Assembly: GCA_910577185.1 (NCBI GenBank)
Contig: CAJTLR010000021.1
Location: forward strand, 1-51,125
DNA: 51,125 bases
DNA from: an uncultured Acetatifactor sp.
GTDB lineage: Bacteria > Bacillota > Clostridia > Lachnospirales > Lachnospiraceae
Direction: 5' to 3'
The notes under the pieces are model-generated. The model had not been told where the DNA came from and made no database searches. It saw only the letters and a list, made by a program, of their open reading frames with translations. The first letter of the stretch is position 1; every line of letters starts with the position of its first letter. Made by a program: the position numbers and the translations under genes. This document shows, piece by piece, positions 41,129 to 50,729 of the stretch.

Positions 41129-42421
41129 TTAGATCTGTTTTTTGTTTTCATTAATATAGACAACCGGCATATCATCTGTATAACCTTCTGTACTTTTTAT
41201 CCGTGTTATTAACGTAGTATAATAACTAATTGCCTGGGACTGGAGGATTTCCGCTTTTAAATAACAAATATTATCAAATCTACAGTACATTGCCGTTACT
41301 ACCAAAAGTATTATTGCCATTCCCTTCGTCACCACTTGGCTTATTTTTTCATTTGGGAATTTTAGCTGTTCCAACACCCATATAAAATACACAAAGAAAA
41401 AAACTTCTCCATACATCATCAGGGTATGGACAGTAGCCTGCTCACACATCACATAAATAAAATTTACCGCAAGTGGAAGAAAAAGTACCAGTAACAACAG
41501 CTGAATTCCATATGTAATACTTTTTTGTGTTCTTCTGAAAATCAGATATATGGTCATGAAAATCCCAATTCCTAAAAGTACTTTATAAAATATGCCCAAC
41601 GAAAAAGGATACATATTCCGGGACACATGACCTGCAGGATTAAAAAATTCTTTATATGCTATAATGCATCTGTCCAAATATCCTTCCAAAGATGTTTTTC
41701 CAAAATCATTTATTCCTTGGTAACTTGTCAGTTCTATATGTTTTACCCGAAGCATAAGCTTATTTATTCCAAAATAGACACTCATAAATCCGACACATAT
41801 GATGACATTGTATATAGCCAATATCAAAAATCTTTTCCATGTATAATTGTTTTGTGAAATAGTCTTAATCATATAAATCAAAAGCAGACTAATACAAATG
41901 GGAATATTTGCCTGATACGTCCCTATGGAAGCAGCAATTAAAAACACACCCCCTATATATGAATACCATTTAAAATACTTGCAAACAATGTAAACTCCTA
42001 AAATACCAATAAAACTGCCCAGCAAATAATATGGCGCAGTAAATTTATATCCCATGATTCCGGCTATAGTTGGAAATGAAATCATAATTCCATTTAAAAC
42101 AATATTGAGGAAAATATTTTTTATATCAAGCAAATCAGAAATCAGAATGCATGCCAGCGCAATAAAAAGAATGGTGAGGCCCCCTTTAAATAACGGAGTA
42201 CTATAGTAAGTACTTCCAGTTAACTTATTTATCCATTCTCCAAGAAATCCAAGCATCCATCTTCCAGAACTGTATGTAGATCCAATTAAAAATAAAGTTG
42301 CATCATCATGATAGGAATATTCATTAAACAAGGTCATTCCATGTGAGAAAACTCCCCAAAAACATGAACTAATTAAAATACATTTTATAATATGCTTCCT
42401 TTTTTCTAAATTTTTCCACAT
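41129..42421 (-). CDS. GtrII-type membrane glucosyltransferase, 3' frameshifted
   Basis: 430 aa from ATG 42421 to a premature stop; about 507 aa when the downstream tail is added. The Glucos_trans_II family (GT-C-like, about 11 helices) is indicated by FNEYSYHDDATLFLIGSTYS and GRWMLGFLGEW near the N-terminus. Such enzymes add glucose from a lipid carrier to O-antigen or surface polymers on the outer face of the membrane. The frame breaks in AACAAAAAACAG; the lost tail is soluble. Whether this inactivates the enzyme, is a sequencing slip, or is rescued by slippage is open. Confidence 0.8.
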   Translation of the reverse strand: MWKNLEKRKHIIKCILISSCFWGVFSHGMTLFNEYSYHDDATLFLIGSTYSSGRWMLGFLGEWINKLTGSTYYSTPLFKGGLTILFIALACILISDLLDIKNIFLNIVLNGIMISFPTIAGIMGYKFTAPYYLLGSFIGILGVYIVCKYFKWYSYIGGVFLIAASIGTYQANIPICISLLLIYMIKTISQNNYTWKRFLILAIYNVIICVGFMSVYFGINKLMLRVKHIELTSYQGINDFGKTSLEGYLDRCIIAYKEFFNPAGHVSRNMYPFSLGIFYKVLLGIGIFMTIYLIFRRTQKSITYGIQLLLLVLFLPLAVNFIYVMCEQATVHTLMMYGEVFFFVYFIWVLEQLKFPNEKISQVVTKGMAIILLVVTAMYCRFDNICYLKAEILQSQAISYYTTLITRIKSTEGYTDDMPVVYINENKKQI

Positions 42422-42434
42422 TTTACGCTTCCCT

Positions 42435-43451
42435 TCAACCCCCTGGCATCCTCTTCCGCACATTACGTAATTGATATAGCCAATATATACACGGCACAAG
42501 TCTGTACCTATACAAAAAAATCATTATCTTCTCTTTTCGGGTCCAGTCTGTAAATTCCATATGAAGTATAGCTGTATGAAATAATGTATTATACACCATT
42601 TTCTTTATCCGTCTGCGGCATTCAAAATATGCCGAAATACCACTGAACCGCTTTACAATGCAATGAATATTATAATTTCCAAAATGAAAATACAATTCAT
42701 TTCTATGTCCAATTTCCCGGTTCATGATAAGACAAGCCCGATCATATGCCATAATCATTTCGTCCCAAAATTCCTCCCTAAATCTATGGCTGGCGCTGTC
42801 CTCCAAAACTTCATATACATACAAGCAGGTATCTTTCACCTCAAACTTCTTTGTATATTTAAAACATGTCAAACAAAAAAGAGTATCTTCCGTATAATGG
42901 ACATCCTCCAAAAAAAGAATATGGTTTTTCTTTAAAAAATCTGTCAAAAACAAATACTGATAGACTTTTCCACCAAAATAATCACTTTTATAATTGCGAG
43001 AAAAAGGGCAGTCATATAAACGGTCACCCATTTTTTCTGCCATATCATGACCGTATATCCCCGGCGCAACCGGTAGCGTTATCTTTCTAATCTGATCTTT
43101 CTCACGGCTTTCATATGCATACATATAAAAGTCTCTGTCTTGTTGTACATCCTTCAAAAATTTTGCAAACTCGCCCGATATGATATAATCATCCGCATCC
43201 ACAAAAGATATATACTTCCCTTTTGCGTTGTTTATACCAAGATTTCTGGCCGCTGAAACTCCTTTATTTTCCTGATATATAACTATAATTCTGTCTGTAT
43301 CAAATGACTTTAATATTTCGGCTGTTTTATCGGTAGAGCCATCGTCAACCACAATAACTTCTATATTTTCATATTCAATCGCCAATATGCTGTCCACACA
43401 TTTCTTAATGGTATTCTGAGCATTATATACCGGAATTATAAACGATATCAT
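42435..43451 (-). CDS. Family 2 glycosyltransferase
   Basis: 338 aa from ATG 43451; a TTG at 43490 lacks a ribosome site. MISFIIPVYNAQNTIKKCVD, VIVVDDGSTDKTAEIL and SFVDADDY mark a GT-A family 2 enzyme. It probably adds one sugar of the repeat unit. The stop lies 13 bp before the next start, so the genes are one transcription unit. Confidence 0.92.
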   Translation of the reverse strand: MISFIIPVYNAQNTIKKCVDSILAIEYENIEVIVVDDGSTDKTAEILKSFDTDRIIVIYQENKGVSAARNLGINNAKGKYISFVDADDYIISGEFAKFLKDVQQDRDFYMYAYESREKDQIRKITLPVAPGIYGHDMAEKMGDRLYDCPFSRNYKSDYFGGKVYQYLFLTDFLKKNHILFLEDVHYTEDTLFCLTCFKYTKKFEVKDTCLYVYEVLEDSASHRFREEFWDEMIMAYDRACLIMNREIGHRNELYFHFGNYNIHCIVKRFSGISAYFECRRRIKKMVYNTLFHTAILHMEFTDWTRKEKIMIFLYRYRLVPCIYWLYQLRNVRKRMPGG

Positions 43452-43473
43452 AAGCTTATCATCCAACAAGCTT

Positions 43474-44124
43474 TCATTTTTCCCATTCAATATTCTTTTT
43501 AATCACCTTTCCGGGAATTCCCCCTATCAGACATTTCTCTTCTTTGAAAACCTTTGTCAGACATGATCCATATGCCACTACAGAATTTCGCCCAACTGCA
43601 ACGCCTTTCAGAACATTAACATTTGATGCAATCCAGACATGATCCCCAATATTTACTTCTGCTTTAGGTTCTCTCCTTACCCCATTTTGTATTATCGTAT
43701 GCCCATCGGAATCTCTTATACTTACATTCCAGCCCAACAAAACATGATCCCCTATCTTGATACTCTCACTACAAGAAAAAAAGCAGTTTTTATTACAATA
43801 AAAATCGTTTCCTATATAAAAAGTGCCTGCATCAATCCTTATAGAAGATCCTGCACCAATATGTACAACCCCCCCGAACAGTACTCTACCATTCCCTTCT
43901 ATTTTCAATATAGAATACCTATTCTCTATTACCCCCTCTGTTCCTCCAAATCCTATCTGAATACAAAACTTCGCCGGTTTCAGCACTATCACATTTTCTC
44001 GCCTTATCCCCTTAAGTTTCGTTTTATTAGATATCAAAATTGGAATTTCCAGCCCCTTTATCCCAAAAAGATAAAGATTTATAAGCAAGCTTCTTGGCAA
44101 GGCCAAAATTTTTTGTACACTCAT
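43474..44124 (-). CDS. Hexapeptide-repeat acyltransferase
   Basis: 216 aa from ATG 44124 (GGGAG 5 nt upstream). Left-handed beta-helix repeats run from about 85 to 205: IGAGSSIRID, IGNDFYCNKN, IGDHVLLGWN, IGDHVWIASN, VGRNSVVAYG, followed by the usual IGGIPGKVIKKN. Enzymes of this type put acetyl groups on sugars or amino sugars. Very AT-rich. Confidence 0.88.
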   Translation of the reverse strand: MSVQKILALPRSLLINLYLFGIKGLEIPILISNKTKLKGIRRENVIVLKPAKFCIQIGFGGTEGVIENRYSILKIEGNGRVLFGGVVHIGAGSSIRIDAGTFYIGNDFYCNKNCFFSCSESIKIGDHVLLGWNVSIRDSDGHTIIQNGVRREPKAEVNIGDHVWIASNVNVLKGVAVGRNSVVAYGSCLTKVFKEEKCLIGGIPGKVIKKNIEWEK

Positions 44125-44166
44125 CTGATCTCCCATTTCAAAAGAAAAAGTATTTCCTATTATTCA

Positions 44167-44697
44167 TCAAAAACCCCATGTAAATTCCAGTTCCCCCTGC
44201 ATCTTCTGAATCTCTTTGTTCTCTTTAAACGCATGGTATGTAGAGTAAACTGGATGAGTTTTCATTTCTTCCTTTATTCTTCTGTCATAATCCTTATAGG
44301 TACTGATGACCCTGCAGGGAACACCTACTGCAATACTGTTTTCGGGAATGTCTCTTGTTACCACTGATCCAGCACCTATTACTACATTATCTCCAATTCT
44401 AACATTTGGAAGTACAATTGACTGATAACCAATAAAAACATTATTACCTATTTTGATTTTTCCAACTCTGCTTTTCTTACAAATATGCTGTGTACTGCCA
44501 TCATGTGCCAGCAACGTGGCATTACTTAATGTTACATTATTGCCTATTTCTATCAAAGATAAAAAACCAGGGTCAATGTAAGAATCTCCAAATGAACAGT
44601 TATCCCCTATAACTGCCCCACGTGAGCGCATTTGTTTTATATCATAATCCTTAATATAATGTCTTTTTATTTTATGTATCAGTGACTTAAACAACAT
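44167..44697 (-). CDS. Hexapeptide-repeat acyltransferase
   Basis: 176 aa. Repeats IGDNCSFGDS, IGNNVTLSNA, IGNNVFIGYQ, IGDNVVIGAG, then VVTRDIPENSIAVGVPCRVI, the standard C-terminal motif of the NodL/WbbJ/LpxA-like group. Likely O- or N-acetylation of a repeat-unit sugar. Second acyltransferase in a row, with low identity to the first. Confidence 0.88.
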   Translation of the reverse strand: MLFKSLIHKIKRHYIKDYDIKQMRSRGAVIGDNCSFGDSYIDPGFLSLIEIGNNVTLSNATLLAHDGSTQHICKKSRVGKIKIGNNVFIGYQSIVLPNVRIGDNVVIGAGSVVTRDIPENSIAVGVPCRVISTYKDYDRRIKEEMKTHPVYSTYHAFKENKEIQKMQGELEFTWGF

Positions 44698-44706
44698 TTA
44701 CCCATA

Positions 44707-45597
44707 TTATATCTTATGATCCACTCCCAGCGTGTCTAATATATCAGCCCACACTTCCATCAGCCTCTCCAGATACATATCATTGTGTCCTTCCAGCACA
44801 TTTCCGGTATTCAGCGCCAAACCCTGGGAATGTGCAATCTCCAGCGGCATGACATATTTGTTTTTCACCCAGACCACCTTCTTATGTGCCAGCAATTCCA
44901 TCACCTTCAGCCAGATATCATCTGCGTTTTGACAAAATCTTTTTATATTCCGGATATCAAAAGCATCCTCCGGCAGACATCCCGGAGGATATAATGTTCC
45001 CCCTCCTCCCGTGGCAAACAACATATGGGAAGGTTCTCCCTCCACCCTATATTCATATTCCCATTCCTGGTATGGCTTCAGATGATTTTCTTCATCAAAA
45101 GCCATTTGATGTACTCTTCTGGCGCACACTGCATCAGGATATTTTTTGTGGTACTTCATCAGGCTTGCAATCATATCTTCCGAATAGACCAGATCATCAT
45201 CTACCGTAATCACACAGGCTTCCGGGAATTCCCGCATGGCATAAAAGTATTTCTTGTGCGGCCGCAGGTCATCTGCCGTAAACCGGAATTCCACCCCGTA
45301 TTCCTCCAGCTTTTTCATCTGGGACGTGGGCTGGTTTTCCTCTGTGTCTTCATCCAGCCAGACAATTATTTTATGGGGCTTCCGGGTCTGAAGAAGCAGA
45401 CTTTTTAAGGCCGGGACAATTGTGGGATACCTTGCGGCATAGCTGGCCATGGAAACCACAATATACTCGCCTTCCCGGCTTCCTGTTTCCAGTCCGTACC
45501 TGAAATCAGCTTTCAGCACATGCTTTTGCACCATTTTCCCCGTCAGTCTGTCCTGTATCCGGTTTCGCTTCCGTTGTATTCTTTTTAAAAAGTCCAC
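44707..45597 (-). CDS. GT-A type glycosyltransferase
   Basis: 296 aa from a GTG at 45597 with AGGAG 9 nt upstream. IVVSMASYAARYPTIVPALK, KIIVWLDEDTEEN and the metal-binding TVDDDLVY are GT-A features; ATGGGGTLYPPGCL and the NADDIWLKVMELL motif belong to a group often annotated simply as glycosyltransferase. The first 92 nt overlap the 3' end of the Wzy-like gene in another frame. GC content rises from this gene on. Confidence 0.8.
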   Translation of the reverse strand: MDFLKRIQRKRNRIQDRLTGKMVQKHVLKADFRYGLETGSREGEYIVVSMASYAARYPTIVPALKSLLLQTRKPHKIIVWLDEDTEENQPTSQMKKLEEYGVEFRFTADDLRPHKKYFYAMREFPEACVITVDDDLVYSEDMIASLMKYHKKYPDAVCARRVHQMAFDEENHLKPYQEWEYEYRVEGEPSHMLFATGGGGTLYPPGCLPEDAFDIRNIKRFCQNADDIWLKVMELLAHKKVVWVKNKYVMPLEIAHSQGLALNTGNVLEGHNDMYLERLMEVWADILDTLGVDHKI

Positions 45598-46840
45598 TTC
45601 CTTTTTCTCCTGTTATTTTTTCCCTGATATTGCGTTCCTTCACCAGAAGATAACTGAGGAGCAGAATCATCCAGGCCGGGTATGTCCCCGCCAGGGCTTC
45701 CATCTGAAATGCCGCCAGGAGCGCAATATTAATGGCCAGCAGAATGATTCCCTTTTTTTCCTCTTTCCATTTATATACACTCAGCACAACTGTCACAGTC
45801 AGAATGGCATAAAGTATCATCATGAAAAACCCGTATTTCACCCCCAAATCCAGAAAGGTGTTATGTGCCGAATAGACATACTTGCCATTTCCCCACGGAT
45901 CATACTTCACATCCAGCCCCTGACCCCAGTACGGAAACTGTGCAATAAAGGAAACAGCCAGAGCCCATATGGCCTTGCGCCCGGAAAAGGTCACATTTTT
46001 ATGGAAAAGGCCTGCCAGCATCCCACTGATAAACATATGGCTGCCGCACCAGATCTCAATTGCGAAAAACAACACAATGATGCCTATGGCGGCAATGGCA
46101 GTCACACGCAATCCTTTCACGGCAATGGGCCACCGGGACAGATTTGCCATCAAAATCCAGAAAAACTGCACGCACACAACAATCAGAATGGAAGTGGCCG
46201 ACTTGTTCACAATGACAAATATGTCCACCATTGCAAAAAACAAATAGTTCCACATATTCTTCCGTTTCATTGTCTTTTCCTGCAAAAGATATGCCAGCAA
46301 ATACAAAATCACATACACGGTCATATTGTTTTTTGCCCCAAGGAAAAATATTTTCCCTCCGCTTCCCAGGGTCATGCCGCCTTTGAAAATAAGCTGGGAC
46401 AGAAAATGTAATAACAGACCCACAAAAAGGAATCTTTCATAATACAGCAAAAGACGTTCCCTGTCCTGGAAAAACAGTTTTGCATTGAAAATTACCCAGC
46501 CAATGACAGTGATGCAGGAAAGAGCCGCCGTCAGATAAATGGTGCCATTCATTTTCATGGTAACAATCATCAGCAGTGACATAATACTCACCATCCAGAA
46601 GAAAACATGGTTATTTTCCCTGCGCGATCTCCTGCTGAGACAAAATTCGCATAGAGCAACCGCGGTTATCAGGTATCTTCCCAGTCCCAGAACTGAATTC
46701 ACCATTTTCATTCCGTCCAGAAACCGCAGACATGCGGGCGGCATAAAGAAAAATAATACCACATAAACCAGAATATCCTTATAAGGAAATCCCAGTCTTT
46801 TTTCATCCCATTGTCCCATGATTCGCATGATTTTCTCCAT
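45506..46840 (-). CDS. Wzy/O-antigen ligase-like membrane polymerase
   Basis: 444 aa with about 11 hydrophobic helices and the large extracytoplasmic loop ending in SAHNTFLDLGVKYGF, typical of Wzy_C/WaaL-like proteins. It should polymerise the flipped repeat units, since no other Wzy candidate is present. The last 45 residues are hydrophilic (FKKNTTEAKPDTGQTDGENG) and are coded in the overlap with the next gene, so this tail may be a recent extension. Confidence 0.85.
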   Translation of the reverse strand: MEKIMRIMGQWDEKRLGFPYKDILVYVVLFFFMPPACLRFLDGMKMVNSVLGLGRYLITAVALCEFCLSRRSRRENNHVFFWMVSIMSLLMIVTMKMNGTIYLTAALSCITVIGWVIFNAKLFFQDRERLLLYYERFLFVGLLLHFLSQLIFKGGMTLGSGGKIFFLGAKNNMTVYVILYLLAYLLQEKTMKRKNMWNYLFFAMVDIFVIVNKSATSILIVVCVQFFWILMANLSRWPIAVKGLRVTAIAAIGIIVLFFAIEIWCGSHMFISGMLAGLFHKNVTFSGRKAIWALAVSFIAQFPYWGQGLDVKYDPWGNGKYVYSAHNTFLDLGVKYGFFMMILYAILTVTVVLSVYKWKEEKKGIILLAINIALLAAFQMEALAGTYPAWMILLLSYLLVKERNIREKITGEKGSGLFKKNTTEAKPDTGQTDGENGAKACAES

Positions 46841-46855
46841 TTGTAATATCTCCCT

Positions 46856-48052
46856 TTAAAGGCGCCTGTATAAATCTTCCATCCTTTCAATCTGTCTTTC
46901 TATGGCATAATTCTCCATATGATCCGGCCCTGTCTCTATCATTTGTCTCACAAAAACGCGGTCTGTATATTTAGTGATGAGTCCGCACAGTTCATCTACG
47001 GAATCAAACTGGTAAACATCCCCAAATCCAATGGCATGTACGGTTTCCGGAATGCCTCCCCGGTTGCTGCCGATCACAGGAAGCGCGTACTGTGCCGCTT
47101 CGATTACAATCCTGCCAAAAGGCTCCTCCCAGACAGAAGGAACAATCATCACATCCGCTTTCCGATATCCTTCAAACAGTACATCCTGCCGGACTTTTCC
47201 GAATAACTTAACCGCATCTGTTCCTTTTGTTTTTTCCGCAATCCACTCTTTCAAATCCCCTTCACCATATAAATGAAGTTCTGCCTGGCGCAGGCCTGCC
47301 TCCAGAAATGCCTGAATCAGTATTCTGACTCCTTTATTCTCTGTCAGTGTACCCGCATACAGAAAAATAATTTTTTCATTCTCCCGTTTTACTTTCTTCT
47401 TTGTACATTCTTCCAGCAGATTACGGTCAAAAAATATACTGTTTACAATCATTTTTCTGACGCAGTTTCGGAAATATCCCTCTTCCTGAAAAATCTGCAT
47501 GGTCCTTTCCGAAGGCGAAGTGACAGCACCGTAAATACGATTTGACAATTTCCTGTGGTATCCTTTGAAAAGAGTCAGGAAAATCCCCCGGGATTTCCCC
47601 GGTTCCGTAGTAGGATCCAGCAGCCAGTAATCTCTCAGGGTATGTACCGTCTTTATTTTATGTTTCCCGGCAAAGAGCCATATCCAGCAGGACATGGAGA
47701 CCAGGTTGTTGGTATGTATCACATCCGGCTCTGTCATCCGGACTACCTCCCTGATATCCCGGTTCATTTGCGGATTTCGTATTGACAGAAGACCGTTTTT
47801 CAATTTCTCGCTTTTTCTGCTTTTATCCCCCAGAATCCTTCTCCGGTAAATACTGGGGCAATAGCTCCGGTACACATACACCCCTGCTATCTGCTCCGGT
47901 ATTTCTATATTTCCCTCCGGAGTGCCGTCCATGGTGAGCACACTTACCCTCTGTCCCTTTTGCGCCAGTCCCTCTGCCAGCAGTTTCACGGAGTATTCCG
48001 CTCCGCCCATCATATTCGGGAAATAATACATATTCACGATTAAAATATTCAT
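46856..48052 (-). CDS. Family 4 glycosyltransferase
   Basis: 398 aa. GT-B fold: MNILIVNMYYFPNMMGGAEY (N-terminal Rossmann with GGAE), FLYAGTLTENKGVRILIQAF, LHLYGEGDLKEW, and the donor-binding PSVWEEPFGRIVIEAAQYALPV (E-x7-E). It transfers a sugar with retention. A 118 bp gap follows the upstream acyltransferase gene; I see no gene in it. Confidence 0.93.
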   Translation of the reverse strand: MNILIVNMYYFPNMMGGAEYSVKLLAEGLAQKGQRVSVLTMDGTPEGNIEIPEQIAGVYVYRSYCPSIYRRRILGDKSRKSEKLKNGLLSIRNPQMNRDIREVVRMTEPDVIHTNNLVSMSCWIWLFAGKHKIKTVHTLRDYWLLDPTTEPGKSRGIFLTLFKGYHRKLSNRIYGAVTSPSERTMQIFQEEGYFRNCVRKMIVNSIFFDRNLLEECTKKKVKRENEKIIFLYAGTLTENKGVRILIQAFLEAGLRQAELHLYGEGDLKEWIAEKTKGTDAVKLFGKVRQDVLFEGYRKADVMIVPSVWEEPFGRIVIEAAQYALPVIGSNRGGIPETVHAIGFGDVYQFDSVDELCGLITKYTDRVFVRQMIETGPDHMENYAIERQIERMEDLYRRL

Positions 48053-48170
48053 ATATCCCCCTGACTAAGCACGGAACACATTTCCCGGCCTTTATACAGA
48101 AAATACATTCCGGACAACGAATCCGGACACCCGTCTGCCGCCACATTGTCAGCTTGTTTCCCGGCACTTC

Positions 48171-48809
48171 TCAATGCAGAACCGGGGTGGACAGGGAATA
48201 CTCTAATTTCCTGCTTCTTTCGCCTATCTTTCGGGCAGGAACCCCCCCTACAATGGCATAGGGTTCCACATCTCTTGTGACCACCGCCCCGCTTGCCACC
48301 ACCGCACCTTTTCCGATCCTTACCCCCTGGCAGACAGTGGCACCGGTGCAAATCCAGACATAATCGTCCACCACAATGGGTTTGAAAACTGCCTCAAACG
48401 CCGGCGACTGTGTATTATGGCTTCCGGTTATCAGTTTTGTATAGCTGGCAATGGACACATGATCACCAATGCGGATTCCCCCTCTTGCATCCAGAAGGGA
48501 AAACCATCCCACGGTACACCCTTCCCCCATAATAAGGCCTTTGGGAAACAGCACTTCTGTTCTGCGGAACAGAAAACTTTTCTTTCCAATGCCTGCCCCC
48601 AGAAGAATGTCACACCATTTTCTGAAATGACGGCTGGGAATCTTGTTCAGCACCACATTTCTGAAAAGAACCAGGGGATAATAAATATATTTTTTCCAAT
48701 GCACCATGTCATTGTGATCAACGATTTTTGTATCATTCGTATCCAAAAAATACCTCCGAAAAACATCCGCGGCAGATTCTGCCGGCAGTTTTCTCCGCTT
48801 TAAAGTCAT
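48171..48809 (-). CDS. Hexapeptide-repeat acyltransferase (WcaF-like)
   Basis: 212 aa. Beta-helix repeats MGEGCTVGWF, IGDHVSIASY, VDDYVWICTG, IGKGAVVASG and the VVTRDVEPYAIVGGVPARKIG end. The His in GSHNTQSPAF fits the catalytic position of colanic-acid-type acetyltransferases. The start overlaps the stop of the upstream GT4 gene by ATGA. Confidence 0.88.
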   Translation of the reverse strand: MTLKRRKLPAESAADVFRRYFLDTNDTKIVDHNDMVHWKKYIYYPLVLFRNVVLNKIPSRHFRKWCDILLGAGIGKKSFLFRRTEVLFPKGLIMGEGCTVGWFSLLDARGGIRIGDHVSIASYTKLITGSHNTQSPAFEAVFKPIVVDDYVWICTGATVCQGVRIGKGAVVASGAVVTRDVEPYAIVGGVPARKIGERSRKLEYSLSTPVLH

Positions 48810-49897
48810 TTGTCTTTTATCAGGTCAAGAACCTTTCCCGCGGATACCGCAAAGTCATACTGCGCTTTCTGGTAGTCGTTCAGGCTATCCGGCATTTCTT
48901 TTGCCGATTTCTCTAATCCCAGCAGTTTTTCTTTCAGGGAATCTGCCTGGTCATTCTCAAAATAGACAGCCCTGTCCATAAGTATTTCCGGAAGGGACGC
49001 CCCGTCGGAAGCCAGCACCGGAACCCCGAAAGCCAGCGCCTCAATGGGAGGCATTCCGAATCCTTCGTATAATGACGGAAATACAAAGCACATCGCATTC
49101 TGATAAATCCGGGCCACTTCCCCATCTTCCACAAATCCTGTCAGATGTATCCGGGACTGATTTTTAAATTTATCCAGTAGCTCCTTCATTTTCCAGCCGT
49201 TTCTGCCTACCAGAACCAGGTCATATCCAACTTCATCAGCAATTTCCATAAATACCTCAAACAAAAGCCTGAGATTTTTCCTGGGTTCCAGTGTGGAAAG
49301 CGACATAATATACTTTTCGGGAAGCCCGTATTTCCTTTTGACCACCTCATAATCCACGCCCGGCTCTTTCACAAGGCTCTGCGGCAGGGCACAGTAAATG
49401 ACTTTGATCTTCTCTTCCTTTATTTTAAGGATCTTACTGATTCTGCCCTTTGAAAAATGGGATACCGTGATTATACTTTCGGATGCCCAGGCGGAAATCC
49501 TGGTCGTCACCCTGAAATAAAGCTTCTGCAGCCATTTCATGGCCTGGGGACAATCCCATGCCCCACAGTCATGAATGGTATTGATGATGCCCTTTCGGTG
49601 AAACAAAATCGGACTTGTAAAAGCAAAAAATATATATTTGTCAGATTTGATCCGGTATAAACGGAAGGGCATAATCATCTGGTAGAACAGTAATTTGTTA
49701 TTTCCATGAAGAACAACAGACTCGATGCGGTCATGATCTATATATTGCACAAAAGTCTCATGTACCTTGTCCCTGAAAATCAGCAGATAATGATTGTCTT
49801 TGTCGATACGGATCATCTGCTCCGTGATGCACAATGCATAGCGTTCCATTCCCGTCAAATGGTAGGATAAAGAAGTTAAATCGACTGTTATTTTCAT
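48806..49897 (-). CDS. Family 4 glycosyltransferase
   Basis: 363 aa; GGGAGG 3 nt from the ATG. Features: DLTSLSYHLTGMERYALCIT at the N-terminus, INTIHDCGAWDCP, MSLSTLEPRKNLRLLFEVF, and PSLYEGFGMPPIEALAFGVPV. Relatives are often mannosyl- or rhamnosyltransferases. Coupled by overlap to the acyltransferase gene. Confidence 0.93.
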   Translation of the reverse strand: MKITVDLTSLSYHLTGMERYALCITEQMIRIDKDNHYLLIFRDKVHETFVQYIDHDRIESVVLHGNNKLLFYQMIMPFRLYRIKSDKYIFFAFTSPILFHRKGIINTIHDCGAWDCPQAMKWLQKLYFRVTTRISAWASESIITVSHFSKGRISKILKIKEEKIKVIYCALPQSLVKEPGVDYEVVKRKYGLPEKYIMSLSTLEPRKNLRLLFEVFMEIADEVGYDLVLVGRNGWKMKELLDKFKNQSRIHLTGFVEDGEVARIYQNAMCFVFPSLYEGFGMPPIEALAFGVPVLASDGASLPEILMDRAVYFENDQADSLKEKLLGLEKSAKEMPDSLNDYQKAQYDFAVSAGKVLDLIKDK

Positions 49898-49940
49898 AAT
49901 CCTCCCTCAGAACATGCCCATGGGCCAGGGCATACCCGGA

Positions 49941-50681
49941 TCAATGTCTGTATTTCCATGCCAGTCTCAGTATTTTGGTATCATTGATAACATATCTTCT
50001 AAACAATCTACCGGGATCCTGGGTTATCCGGAACAGCCATTCCAGTCCATGGTCCGACATCCAGCGGGGCGCCCTTTTCAGCCGTCCCGACTCAAAATCC
50101 AGACTGGCTCCCAGTCCCAGGGAAATCGGTACTCCCAGCCTTTCCCTGTTATGTAAAATAAATTTTTCCTGCTTGGGGCATCCCAGACCCACAATCAAAA
50201 TATGGGGTTCTGCCGCCCTGACCATTTCCTCTATTTTTTTCATTTCGGAAGCGTCATGCTCAAATCCTGCCGGAGGGGAATAGGTTCCCACAACCTGCAG
50301 GCCTTCATAGCGCCCCTTCAGCTTTTCCGCAGCCCTGGCGGCAACCCCTTCCGCAGCCCCCAGAAAAAACATCCGGTAACCCTTACGGGCGGCCATTTCA
50401 CACAATAAGGGAAATAAATCCGACCCTGATATTTTTTCCTTGATAGGAGTCTTGTACCATTTGGAAATCCAGACCAGCGGCTTCCCGTCTGTCAGAATCA
50501 GATCCGCATACCGGTATACCTCGCGCAGCTCGCTTCCCTTTTCCAGCTGCACAATATGATCCACGTTGGGCGTGACCACATAAGCATTTCGGTTCTGCCC
50601 AATCAGGTCATCGATTCTCTCCAGCGCCTCCTCCATTGTCAGATTGTCAATTTCTGTATTCATAAATTTCATTCGTGCCAT
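49941..50681 (-). CDS. WecG/TagA/CpsF-family glycosyltransferase
   Basis: 246 aa; GGGAG 6 nt upstream. The family (GT26) signature is complete: TPNVDHIVQLEK with the catalytic Asp, LILTDGKPLVW, FFLGAAEGVA, IVGLGCPKQEKFI and RAPRWMSDHGLEWLFR. Members add ManNAc-type or similar sugars to the priming lipid-linked sugar, the second step of assembly, which fits its place right after the priming enzyme. Confidence 0.95.
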   Translation of the reverse strand: MARMKFMNTEIDNLTMEEALERIDDLIGQNRNAYVVTPNVDHIVQLEKGSELREVYRYADLILTDGKPLVWISKWYKTPIKEKISGSDLFPLLCEMAARKGYRMFFLGAAEGVAARAAEKLKGRYEGLQVVGTYSPPAGFEHDASEMKKIEEMVRAAEPHILIVGLGCPKQEKFILHNRERLGVPISLGLGASLDFESGRLKRAPRWMSDHGLEWLFRITQDPGRLFRRYVINDTKILRLAWKYRH

Positions 50682-50729
50682 TGTAATCTCCCGGAAACTG
50701 CCCGCCGCGCAAAATATTCCTGCCCTCTT

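Noticed and set aside
48053..48170. Possible small Cys-rich peptide in the gap between acyltransferase and GT4 genes (47823-48167 frame)
   Set aside because: The CPECIFC-like string occurs in a frame that runs out of phase into the GT4 gene; there is no independent ribosome site or stop, so it is probably chance.
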